From Chara braunii (taxonomy: Eukaryota > Streptophyta > Charophyceae > Charales > Characeae): a stretch of 21,369 nt of DNA. Below are positions 1-9,253 of this stretch, piece by piece; the stretch's first letter is position 1, and every line of letters starts with the position of its first letter. The notes beneath the pieces were generated by a model. It ran no database searches, had not been told where the DNA came from, and saw nothing but the letters and a program-made list of their open reading frames with translations. Both the position numbers and the translations under genes were made by a program. Location of the stretch: contig BFEA01000045.1 of the NCBI GenBank assembly GCA_003427395.1, forward strand, positions 1,522,981-1,544,349, read 5' to 3'.

Positions 1-70
<70 letters not shown>
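1..70. repeat. (CT)35 microsatellite at window start
   Basis: Perfect CT dinucleotide run at the very start of the window, followed by a further pyrimidine-rich stretch to about position 120. The other end of the window is also (CT)n in the same orientation, so both boundaries are probably assembly breaks at microsatellites. The true repeat length is unknown. Confidence 0.98.
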
Positions 71-74
<4 letters not shown>

Positions 75-164
75 CCTTCAAACTCTTTAATCCTCACCTC
101 TTCCCTCTCCCCTTCCCCTCCATGGCATGTGACTAACCTCTACCCTCATTTCTTATGTTGCCAG

Positions 165-425
165 GGAACGAACGGAAAGGAACTTAGTCCTTACTTGGTG
201 GAAAGCGAGGGCAAGGGAAGGGTTGTCGGTCCCTTGTGCCACCAAGAAGGAAAGGACACGGGACTATTGACTGCATTTGCGAAAGCGAAAAGGAGTGCTG
301 ATTTTGGACGAGGTCAGTTTGACTCAACCATCCTCCCGGAATGCATGACTGAGGCGATCGCATGGCTTGCCTGTGTGAACGGGGAGGGAACTCATAAGGG
401 AAAATGGAAGGCAAAGACAACTTAG
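165..425 (+). CDS. exon-like open stretch, unknown protein
   Basis: I do not recognise this protein. A pyrimidine-rich stretch ending in a splice-acceptor-like TTGCCAG (to 164) is followed by purine-rich sequence that stays open for 86 codons to TAG at 423-425. The same frame has no ATG at its start (a GTG at 129 opens it), so it would have to be an internal or terminal exon. The residues are mixed and not low complexity, for example GKGRVVGPL and LPECMTEAIAWLACV. A purine run (434-442) and TGTTGACC (448-455) come about 10 bp after the stop. That would also fit the last codons of an LTR-retrotransposon polyprotein followed by its polypurine tract. Neither reading is proven. The stretch could also be open by chance. 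Confidence 0.2.
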   Translation, partial: GTNGKELSPYLVESEGKGRVVGPLCHQEGKDTGLLTAFAKAKRSADFGRGQFDSTILPECMTEAIAWLACVNGEGTHKGKWKAKTT

Positions 426-849
426 GATNGCGNGAAGGGGGGCGATGTGTTGACCCCAATGGGNATTGTACTTGGTCATTTGTCTTGTGTGGTCTTGCGC
501 AGGTGAGTAGCTAGGGACGGTTTGGACGGGGCNGGACCCGCGGATGAGGACTAGGGTGGGAGATTGGCNAAGGAAAGGACTTGGATTNNNNTTAAGCCAN
601 GGATGCGNGATGAGTTGAGACTGGGCGCTTGGGTGGATGGCTGATGCGTGGACTTGGTTTGTGTGGAGGTTGCATGGAATGTCTCTCTCATGTGCAATGC
701 GACCTTTGAAAGGACTAAGGGCGGTCTTGGATAGGTGATGCGATGCTAGTGGCTCTCACAAAAGAAATATAGCGGCTAGGGGTCCGGACGACGCCGCCCA
801 ACCCCAAGGATGTTGTCGGGGCTGTCCCGAGCCACTAAACCTAGTGAAA
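426..849. other. unassigned sequence with ambiguous bases
   Basis: No convincing coding frame. N characters stand at 429, 433, 464, 533, 569, 588-591, 600 and 608, all within 180 bp, so consensus quality is poor here and any frame would be unreliable. GAAGGGGGG at 434-442 followed by TGTGTTGACC resembles a polypurine tract followed by an LTR start, but no second LTR copy or LTR end was found. Confidence 0.5.
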
Positions 850-1317
850 AGGTGCGTGGCCCAATGGATGACGCTTGGCCTGCGCACGGTAAGAAGATAA
901 ACCCTCAATGAATTCCCTGGACTGCCTGCGTATTGGAAGGACTTAACTGAATCGAGAAAACGCCACGAGTGCCAAAGAGCTACCATCTTGATGAGAGAGC
1001 GGAGCTACATCCCTCAATGTAAAGCCCTCTCGCAACTGGCCCACCCCCATCCATCTCAAAGCACTAGGTGGGGGTGCCCCTGGGACGAACGACCCGCGCC
1101 CTGAGTGTGAGCGTGGGCGGGTCGAGCCAAGTGGGGCCCGCAGTGGGGTCGACCAAGGCTCGAAAGTCCTTCAGGGTACGGCCACTACACCGTAAGCTAA
1201 ACTGGTTGAGGCTGCCAGGATAACTTTTGTGACTCCAGGTAGAATTGTGGGACCCCGACCCAACTTTTTGGAATATAATTGCAGTGGATTTTGGTTAAAA
1301 AAAAAAAAAAAAAAAAA
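850..1317 (+). mobile_element. SINE-like element or truncated LINE: tRNA-Arg-like head, body, LINE-type tail, poly(A)
   Basis: Position 857 starts TGGCCCAATGGATGACGC, which closely resembles the D-arm and box A region of plant tRNA-Arg. A 7-nt loop-like CTGCGCA follows where an anticodon loop would lie (GCG would read an Arg codon). The B-box expected near 902 is badly degenerate. The body (about 935-1190) matches nothing I know. The last part (1191-1296) is homologous to the 3' end of the LINE that follows, and the element ends in 21 A residues (1297-1317). A tRNA head, unrelated body, LINE-like tail and A-tail is the classic SINE order. The alternative is a 5'-truncated relative of the LINE that landed beside a tRNA-like relic. 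I found no clear target duplication. Confidence 0.35.
1191..1317 (+). repeat. LINE-type 3' tail with tRNA-like boxes and poly(A)
   Basis: It aligns with 8601-8702, the 3' end of the LINE. Shared blocks include GTAAGCTAA, GCTGCCAG and a later GAATT-TG-G-CCCC pattern, with an indel of about 12 nt. At 1194-1205 the sequence fits the Pol III box A consensus at 11 of 12 positions. A weaker box-B-like motif starts at 1239, giving the 45-nt spacing of a tRNA. The run ends in poly(A). Confidence 0.72.
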
Positions 1318-1318
1318 T

Positions 1319-1329
1319 GCCCCCTGAAG
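1319..1329 (+). repeat. left target-site duplication of the LINE
   Basis: GCCCCCTGAAG here matches GCCCCTGAAG at 8703-8712 apart from one C. The two copies lie exactly where a target duplication of the 1330-8702 LINE would be expected. The LINE therefore seems to have inserted at the junction just after an older poly(A) tail. Confidence 0.5.
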
Positions 1330-1763
1330 GGCGTCCGGGGCCCGGACTAGTGCGCCTCCGCTAGCGCTAATTTCGCACTCGGACCAAGCGCGATCCGCCG
1401 GTAACAGTAGGAGCTGTCTGACGGAGGGCGCTACCGCCGAGATAGCATCCCCGTAGGAGTCATATCCGTCACCCCATGCTTTGTCATGAAGGTCGTAGCG
1501 ATGGCTACGCAGGAGATGGCTGCAGAAGCCTGAAATCCGGACCCAACATGAGAAGTGAAGAATGAAGACTAAGAAGAATGTCAGGAAGGAAAGACACGAT
1601 AGGAGGGGAGAATAGGAAGAAGAACGGATTAGAAAGTCCGAGAAGTTTAAGCCAGAGAAAATAGGGAGAGTGGAGAAGGCAGGGCAAAATCTGGAGCTCC
1701 AAGACCCAGACAAGGATGGCGTAGGTAGAGGAGGAAAGTGGGGGGGCTCGCTCCCCCCCACCG
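1330..1763 (+). promoter_or_regulatory. LINE 5' UTR
   Basis: This lies between the left target duplication and ORF1. The first half is GC-rich and the second half (about 1540-1740) is purine-rich. As the first transcribed part of a LINE it would be expected to carry an internal promoter, but I see no specific promoter motif. Short ATG-started frames (for example at 1501) end quickly. It finishes in the hairpin at 1738-1761. Confidence 0.55.
1738..1761 (+). repeat. G7/C7 hairpin abutting the ORF1 start
   Basis: GTGGGGGGG (1738-1746) and CCCCCCCAC (1753-1761) are perfect reverse complements separated by the 6-nt loop CTCGCT. The first GTG of ORF1 begins two bases later. Such a stem could affect translation initiation. 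It is also a hard sequence to read, so it may hide an indel that removed the true ATG. Confidence 0.85.
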
Positions 1764-4011
1764 GTGCCGGACCAACCAATTGGAGAGGACAACGACAGAA
1801 TCAGAGAGTTGGCGAGGTTGTGCTATGACGAAGGTATTCTCCCAACAGCTATCGATCCACGAGAAAAGACAGTGAACGGAAGGGAGGTCACGTACAGGGT
1901 GAATAGTCACGTCGACCGAACGAAGGTGGCCTGGCTAAAAGAACACACAGTTACGGTGATTTTCCGCGAAGGAGCACGCTTCCTACGGAAGAAGGTGAAG
2001 GACGACGTAGTGAGAGCGTACGAAGACGAACGAACACAGGATGGTAGCTTCGACCCTAGTACGTTTGGAAGGGGAAGGGTGAAGGTCGAAAGCCTGAATG
2101 TGGTATCGTATGTGGCGAAGAGTAGCGCAGTGGCGTTGTGGCTGTTGGAAAGAGGAAGAGACGAGATCACACTAGGTTCCACAAGATACGTGTTGGAGTT
2201 TAAGGCCTGGATGACGAAGGCGCAACTGAAGGAGCAGAGAAGGCAAGAGGAGGAATCAACCTTCTGGGTGATAGCAGTCCGGGTTCCACTGGACGCTATG
2301 TTTTACCTGGAAGCACAAATTCGAGATGCGATTGGACCAGTGATACGCACGTATCCTTCAGAACCGGACAGACAAAAGCCAACGCTGATAAACTTGAAAT
2401 TTGACCTGGATCCGACAGCGAGGCCAAATATGAAGGATAAGATATTTGTGGTGACCTACGAAGGAGACACGTTGGTCGTTAATCTGGCGTCATCGGACAC
2501 CCCCAGATGTAGAAGATGCAAAGCATTCTTCCACGAAGAGGCGCAGTTCCGAAGAAACCGACAACATCAGAATCAACAGAGCAATTCACAAGCAGGCCAG
2601 GGAGATACGCGAGAGGCGTCGGTTACTCAACAACAGTATAGAGGACCGCTAAAGCGGGGTGGAACCGGTACAAGAGCGGATGAGGGAGGAAAATATGCAA
2701 GATGCCACACGAGATTATCTGAATCCGATGTTCTCACCAGGGCGCATTCAAGACCAGGCTATGTGCTCCCGACCTCGTCATACCATGGATTTCCCCCGGG
2801 CATGCCGAGTACATACTCGGCCTTCTGGTCGTGGCCGACGTCGGGACTCCAAAATCAGGAGATGAACCAAGGAGGGTACGGGATGTCGTGCATGCAACTA
2901 GGAGAACTTCACACCAATCAAGGGGAACAAAATCAGGAGGGAGATAACCCTTCGGGAGGGTATAACGTGCCATATGCGGCTGCAAGAACCCCGGGGATGA
3001 TCCCGGTAGGAATAGTGGAAACGAGTCTCCAAGGCGGATGGGGCAGATCGTACGGAGCAGCCAGCCCCCCGGGGGGGATTCGGCTACCAAGATTGAGGAT
3101 GAGGGAACAAGCGGGGAAGAAGTACAAGAAAGTGGCAACGGACGAAATGAAGGACGAGTGTCGTCAGCGACAATTCATCGGCAAGACCAAGAATTACACG
3201 AGGTAGACGAGGCGGAAGGAGGGTCTACTGGACATAGACGTCCTACACTTGGGAAACAAAGGAGGCTCAGCAGAGAGGGGAGTGTTACCTCGGGTATATG
3301 GGGGGTACGAGCAGAGCGATCGGGATCGACCACATCGGAAGGATCTCAAGGGCTGACCGGAGCGGTCGACACTCCAGGGACCAAGACCACAAGGAAGAGA
3401 GGCCCAATTACGGTAGGGCGAGGCCAACAAGACAGCATAGAGTCAAGGATCATGCCGCTATTTTGCGCAATGGTAAGAAACACTATGTACTTCATCGCGT
3501 GGACAGCGCCGGACGCATCACTGAACTTAATTACAATTCCAGCACCGGAATCCCCGATGCCAACAGCGATCGCAAACCTCGTCCGGACAACGATCGAAGA
3601 CAGGCTAATGTTTCGATTGGTAGCGGACGTGCTCATGCCCCGACTGCTGGTGGATAACCCTGAAAATGGTAACAAGCTCAAATTCTTCATCCCTCTGATG
3701 GATGTGCGATTCGCGAACGGCCAAATCGAACTCTTAGAAAAAGAGGGTATGAGACTGCTCCCATCAACTGGATCATAGAGAAGAGGAGACAGGAGCTCTG
3801 TCGAATCAGAGTCCCACCGATGAGGAGTGCGGAACTTCTAGTGAACATAGAATCGAAACTCCCAAACGATAAGAAATTGTTATCCCAATTCCTTCGCTCC
3901 TACTTGACGAGCCCCTGGCTCGGGAGGACAGGAAACGGACCGCAGAGATCAGGAGACTCGCAGCCCCCCCCCTCGATCCAACAAACAGGGGTCAGGGGAG
4001 GAAATGGGTAA
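1764..4011 (+). pseudogene. LINE ORF1 (DUF4283-like domain plus degenerate zinc knuckle), frameshifted
   Basis: ORF1 proteins of plant LINEs bind the element RNA and help form the RNP. The first part (1764 to about 3065) has a mixed alpha/beta region resembling the DUF4283 domain. It is followed by a CCHC-type knuckle beginning CRRCKAFFHEE (Cys codons at 2508 and 2517, His at 2532). The final Cys position (2547-2549) is Phe (TTC), one base away from TGC. After the run C6G7 near 3065-3076, the likely frame shifts to the one open from 3038 to 3778 (acidic, then hydrophobic). A second shift near 3737-3750 leads to a frame running to TAA at 4009-4011. The frame has no ATG upstream: it opens after TAG at 1722-1724 and the first plausible start is GTG at 1764. 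No premature stop interrupts the three segments. The stop overlaps the ORF2 ATG. Confidence 0.75.
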
Positions 4012-7000
4012 ATTAAAGATAGCGACATGGAATGTGAGAGGGTTGGGGGATACGTCAGGCAAATTTAAGAAGGAGAGGTTGAAATCGTGGATACATGAGA
4101 AAGGAATACAGATAGTATGCCTTCAGGAAACGAAGTTGGGGGAGTCGAAACTGAACGAACTGGGAAATTGGTGGGACGGACCATAATTGTGGTCCTCGGC
4201 ACAAGAGACTAGGGGAGGAGTAGGAATTTTAATTCATAGGAAGTTGGAGGCAGTTATTATTAATTTTTAATGGACGTGGATCAAGCTACTAATCGAAGAG
4301 GAAGAATGGGTGATAGTATCAATCTATGCTCCGACAGATCAACGAGAACGGCCAACCTTCTTTGAAGAATTACTATACGTGGTGCCAGAAAGTGAACGTA
4401 CAATCGTGACGGACGATTGGAACCTCTCACTAGACTTAGCTGAGACAGGGCAGACTACATCCAAATATAAGGTAGCGTTGTTGGGCCTTATGGATGAACT
4501 GAACTTAATTGATCCATGTAGACTGAGCCACCCAGACAGACGGGGATGCACGTGGAACTCGAATCCACGACAGGGAGTAGGTACCATACGGCGCAGATTA
4601 GATTATTTTCTCATCTCGGAAGCCTTATGGAATGTAGTATGCGACGTGAGGGAGGATACACACCCAATGTCGGATCATGACCCAGTCAGCCTCAACATCT
4701 CAACAAAAAGAATGTGAAGGGGAAAAGGGTTGTTTAGATTTAACGTTCAAAATCTTGAGGATCCGGGACTGAAGGAATGAATGAGGAAGTTTTGGGAAGA
4801 CTGGGAAAAAGCACAGGCCTTGTACCCGACAAAAGGTGAATGGTGGGATGCCGGAAACGCCATGTTTACCAACTTGCTTAATGTGTTTTCACGAATTTTG
4901 GATTTCAACAGGAAAAAGCAAGAGAGGGAGATCAAACGAAAGGTAAAATATGCAGAGACTAGGATGGAAGCGCACCCGATGTCGAATGTGGTATGGGGGA
5001 GGGAAAAAGCAAAATTGCTCAAGGAGTGGGATGAAATTCAGATAAAAAAATCGGATATCTGGGCAGAGAGGTTGAAAGTCAAAGGCGTGGCGGTCTATGA
5101 CCGCATGTCTAGAGAGTCGTTTCAAAAACTGACACCGAGCAGGGCGTCAATACCCATGATAGAATTAAAACACCCATTCGACAGAGAGGCAACGCTAGCA
5201 AAAGAATTGACGGAACTATGTGATTATGCAGCCCTGTATTACAGGGACACCCTAACATCTCGCACGCAAGGGGCAGATGTGGTAACAGACTTGCATGAAG
5301 GAAACATGCACTGGGTAAACACGACTATCAAACTGTCTCCGTAGGGCAGACTGGACCTAGACCGACCGGTCACGGTGGAGGAGGCACACGAAGCACTTCA
5401 GGCAATGGCGAAAGGCAAAGCACCTGGAAATGATGGACTACCGACAGAGTTGTACGTAGAACTTTGGGAGGCTATAGGCGGTCACTTGGTGGAAATCTAC
5501 AACCAAGTTCTGATCGGAGGACGATTGTTTGTAAGCATGTGCAGTGGGATCATATCGATGTTGTTTAAAAAAGGAGATCGGTCGGAAATTAGGAACTAGA
5601 GGCCAGTTTCTCTCCTGAACGTATCTTACAAGATACTAGCGAAAATTCTGGCTCGGAGACTAGGCAAATACTTGCCAGACTTAGTCAATGCTGACCAGGC
5701 AGCGTTTGTAAGAGGCCGATCAATTTTCGACAATATCATCACTGCAGTAGAGACCCTTGAGATGATTCGGGATGAAGGGTTGAATATAACTGTCCTACTC
5801 CTAGATCTAGAAAAGGCATACGACAGGGTGAACTGGTCGTACGTCTTATCAACATTAGACTTGACGGAGTTCGGGACTAATTTTATCTCCTGGGTTAAAG
5901 CATTGTATACCTTTTCCTCTGCAACTGTAATTATAAACGGACAGGTCTCGAAGGAATTCCAATTGTCCAGGTCCCTGCGACAAGGATGCCCACTGGCACC
6001 CCTCTTGTTTGCAGTTCAGTTTGAAGTAGTTCTCAACAACATCCGTAAGCATCCTCAAATTAGAGGTATGCCTGCAGGGCCGACATCTTACAAGATGAAG
6101 GCCCTTGCACACGACCTATGTGCGGTCTCAGAGAACTCTTTGGAGTCTTTGAATGCTCTCAAAGCTTGCCTAGATGAATTTGCAGAATTATCCGAAGCTG
6201 CCATCAACTGGCACAAGTTGGCGTATTTCCTCCCTGAAACCTTCGAACTGCAGGTCCAATGAGGGATGGAGAAGATTGAACAAGGTAGTGCAGGGCGCTT
6301 CCTGGGAGTGCAGATTTCGCTAATGGACTGTTCAGCCACTCAAGACGATCTGCTGCTACAAAAATCCTTGCATCGATTAGCCACATGGGGAAAAGCACCG
6401 CACTTATCTATCTTTGGGAGATCGCTGGTTTTGAATGGCGCATTATTCACCCTTCTGTGGTTTGTGGGAGCGATTAGGAAGGTAGGTAATACCACCTACA
6501 AATTGATCAGAAGAAGGGCAGCACGCTTTATTTGGAAACCTTTTGCAAAGGAACAAGACGGGTTCATTTCGAAGGTGGCGTGGGAAATGCTATGTTTACC
6601 AAGAACAGAAGGAGGTTTGGGCATGACAGACCCAAATAAACAGAACGAGGCTTTACTGGTCAAATGGGTGGTGAAAGCTTGCCTGGAGGAACCTGTCCCA
6701 CACTGGGTATTCCTGGCAGAATCCATCCTAGCTAAGGAATGGAACCTCAAAAGAACAGAAGACATGTGGACTTGTATTTTCCTGTTCTCATACCAAAGGA
6801 GGAAAGTGAAATCAGCATTGTGGGCAACTATTATTCAAGCATGGAGGAAGCTAACGCCAGATTTTTGGGTCCACCCGACAACGAAAGTGGAAATCCTCGC
6901 ACAACCAATATTCGAGAATCCGAATATCCGGGCAGGGGACGGTCAATGGTTCCCCGCGGACACACAGCAGTCGAGTTTCGGGAGGTAATGGATCGAGAGG

Positions 7001-8206
7001 GTGGTGGTAAGAGTTCGAGACATATGGAATGGGTTCGCAGAGGATTGGAAGACAGCGGAGGAGCTAAAGGATAAGCTGGGCCAACTGAGACAAGTGGAAG
7101 AGCGTCTGAGCGCAGTTGTAGAAGCTATACCAAGGGAGTGGAAAGAGAAGTTGTTGTCAGAATCAATAGACCCCACAGGAACATGGTACATTCAGGAGAC
7201 AGAGGAGGATTCGGAAACAAAACTGCGGGAACTGATTAACTACCAGCCGGACGGTAAGCGGATATTTCAAGGATGGAAGATGACAGCAATTGGCAGCCAA
7301 CTGACAGATAAGGCAGTAGGGACACCGAGACTGGGATCAGCTCTGTCACAGATTCGTGTGATATCAGAATCAGGGGGAAGGAAGGTCCTATTTGCGAGAG
7401 GAAAACCGGTGCTCCTATGCAGAGCAGACCCGGCGAGGTGGGAATGAAGAGCTCAAGGGAAAGGGGGAGAGAATGTATGCCTATTGAATTACACACAGAG
7501 GATTGGATACAAAATGGTGATTCTGTCGAAACATCCGGAGGTAGTGGCCAGAACAAGATGGATGCAGTTATTAGGAATGGACCCCACACAGATAGACAGA
7601 GCCCTGAAGAGCTGCTGGGAACAACTCAAGCTGCTTCCGTGTCAGAGACAGGCATCAATCCTTTGGCTTCTTTCAATGGTAACAACCCCGTCGGCGGTGT
7701 GGTTGACAGAGCATGGAGTGAAAGTTGATCTGAAGTGTGTCAGATGCGAATGGGCATTTGAGTCCACAGTCCATTTGTGGTGGGATTGCCCGGCTTCAGC
7801 AAGACTCTGGAAATGGTGGACAAAGTTTTGGGAAAAGATCACAGAGGGAACTTTCCCATGGACCAGAGAATGAGTGCTGTTGGGGGGAGTTCATGAGGGC
7901 CATAGCATCTCCAAGGGATGGGGATATGTGGCCCAGACAGCCAGGGCAGTGGCCATTGCGGTTATATGGCAGGAAAGAAACGACAGGGTCTTCAGAAGCA
8001 AAGAATGGACAAACAAACAGCTGAGAACGACATTTGCAAAGCTATTCCGAAGGTCAATTTTGGCGGACCGGAGAAGAAAGGTGAGCAAGGAAAAGAATAA
8101 GGGAACTGGTATCAGATGGTTCAAGGAAACCCGGTGCAAACAGGGAAAGTTGGCTAAGGTAGAATCAGGGAAGTTAGTTTTAGACGAATGGTTCATTAAG
8201 GGATAG
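4004..8206 (+). pseudogene. LINE ORF2: endonuclease, reverse transcriptase and zf-RVT, with ten premature stops
   Basis: ORF2 nicks target DNA and copies the element RNA at the nick (target-primed reverse transcription). The ATG at 4004 starts KIATWNVRGLG, the APE endonuclease N-terminus. QETK, SIYAPT and SDHDPV follow, but the GDWN-type motif reads DDWN (near 4412-4423). RT begins about 5400 (KGKAPGNDGLP), with motif A LLLDLEKAYD (Asp at 5804-5806) and RQGCPLAP. Motif C reads LAHDL: the first catalytic Asp is His (CAC at 6110-6112). A zinc motif C-X2-C-X8-H-X4-C starts at 7736, and IWQERNDRVF lies near the end. All domains lie in one frame with no indel. In-frame stops are at 4184, 4268, 4715, 4778, 5342, 5597, 6260, 6986, 7445 and 7871. 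Several stand where Trp is expected, most clearly the RN-stop-RPVSLLN at 5597 (NWRP motif). The element cannot make active RT. Confidence 0.93.
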
Positions 8207-8702
8207 AGAGAGGGTGCAAAACCTGGACGGCTCGGTTTTGGGGGATTGAAAGGGTCACGGGAGACAGGCAGAGGGTGCATTGCAGGGGGAGGGAGCGTCA
8301 AGCAAAAGAGGATCAGTAGTTCCAGTCACCGAGTTAGGTGACATTGCAAGTAGTGGATTGATAGATAATTAGAACAGGCTGGTAAGAAATTTGCTAGCTC
8401 AGTAGTTAAGTTTTGGTTTATGCGGCTTTTGCAGGTCTTGGAGACGCGTTTTATTTTTTCAATTGTTTGGTCTCAGAGGCGAGGTACCAGGACAGAGGCC
8501 TATTGGGGCCGGATCTATTCCTAGTTTAATTGTCCTCCCTCTGAAGAATTGGTTCTAAGTGCGTCTGAGTATGCCTCGGGCATAACTCGCAGGCTATTCC
8601 CTGTAAGCTAAGCTGGCTGATGCTGCCAGATGCTCCGGGTTGAATTATGAGGTCCCCGGCCTCCCCTTGCTTTTATAAAGGAATTAAAAAAAAAAAAAAA
8701 AA
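8207..8702 (+). other. LINE 3' UTR and poly(A)
   Basis: Non-coding sequence from the ORF2 terminal stop to 17 A residues (8686-8702). Its last 85 bases before the poly(A) (8601-8685) are homologous to 1191-1296. They contain a box-A-like stretch (8605-8616, 11 of 12 consensus positions) and a box-B-like GTTGAATTA (8639-8647). This tail is likely what the element's own RT recognises. Confidence 0.75.
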
Positions 8703-8712
8703 GCCCCTGAAG
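8703..8712 (+). repeat. right target-site duplication of the LINE
   Basis: GCCCCTGAAG directly follows the poly(A) and matches 1319-1329 apart from one C. It is also the first of several GCCCCT hexamers in the downstream flank, which slightly weakens the argument. Confidence 0.5.
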
Positions 8713-8909
8713 TTTGTGTTTATTTGCGGCGTGCCCCTAGGAAGGCCGGCAACCCTGTTATGCCCCTCGGGCCTCTGAAAATTTCCGCAGGCCCCTGTCA
8801 GCATGGGGCGTAACTTTCCGATATGCCCTTACCGGACCGCTGGTGGCGTTTCGTCGGTCCGTCCTTGAAGTGCCCTCACGAGGGGCACACATCTTTTTGT
8901 GATGCCCTT
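8703..8909 (+). repeat. GCCCCT hexamers at about 30-bp intervals; no gene recognised
   Basis: GCCCCT begins at 8703, 8733, 8762 and 8791, and a GCCCTT variant at 8824, giving spacings of 30, 29, 29 and 33. Looser GCCCT copies stand near 8872 and 8904. The sequence between them is different each time. A long frame through here and onward to 9818 is rejected as coding because it crosses (GT)n and low-complexity CT-rich sequence. Confidence 0.5.
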
Positions 8910-9250
8910 GCAGCAGAGCAGCATGAATTCGAACTCGAAAATGATAGGTATTTCACGCGCCGCACGGAAAATGGTGCAGCAGTCAGTCTTCAAGTTCGCT
9001 GTGCCATGGATCGCTGCTCCCTCCTCCTCCACCCATGCTCATTGCCCTCCTCCATCCTCTTCCTTCCATGCCCGTCGCTCTCCTCTCTTCTCCTCCAGCC
9101 TCCGTCATCTATCCTCATCCATCATCTCCTCTTCCCTCCTGGGACGTTGTCCCTCCTCCAACTTTCTCCTCGTCACCCCGCCCTCTCCTCCTCCTCCTCG
9201 ATTGTCGACCTCCTAACCATTTGGCGTCATCGCCCGTGCACGCGCACGTG

Positions 9251-9253
9251 CGT

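Larger units (their letters stand above)
1330..8702 (+). mobile_element. near full-length non-LTR retrotransposon (LINE, L1-like plant type), inactivated
   Basis: The element has a 5' UTR (1330-1763), an ORF1 with a nucleic-acid-binding fold and zinc knuckle, and an ORF2 with APE-type endonuclease, reverse transcriptase and C-terminal zf-RVT zinc motif. It ends with a 3' UTR of about 480 bp and a 17-nt poly(A). No LTRs and no RNase H domain are visible. A 10-11 bp target duplication flanks it, which supports an intact insertion of about 7.4 kb. It is dead now: ORF1 has two frameshifts, ORF2 has ten stops, and the RT active site is altered. The full length and the simple target duplication argue that it inserted as a complete copy and decayed in place. 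Confidence 0.88.

Noticed and set aside
1171-1779. A 202-residue minus-strand frame
   Set aside because: It is antisense to the poly(A), 5' UTR and ORF1 start of the retroelements, with a poly-Phe segment from the A-run.
4004-8206. Reassigned stop codons to explain the open ORF2
   Set aside because: All three stop codons occur in frame, and the intact E2 gene in the same window ends at TAG with no internal stops.
8703-8909. CRISPR-like array from phased GCCCCT
   Set aside because: The repeated unit is only six bases, the host is eukaryotic, and there are no cas genes.
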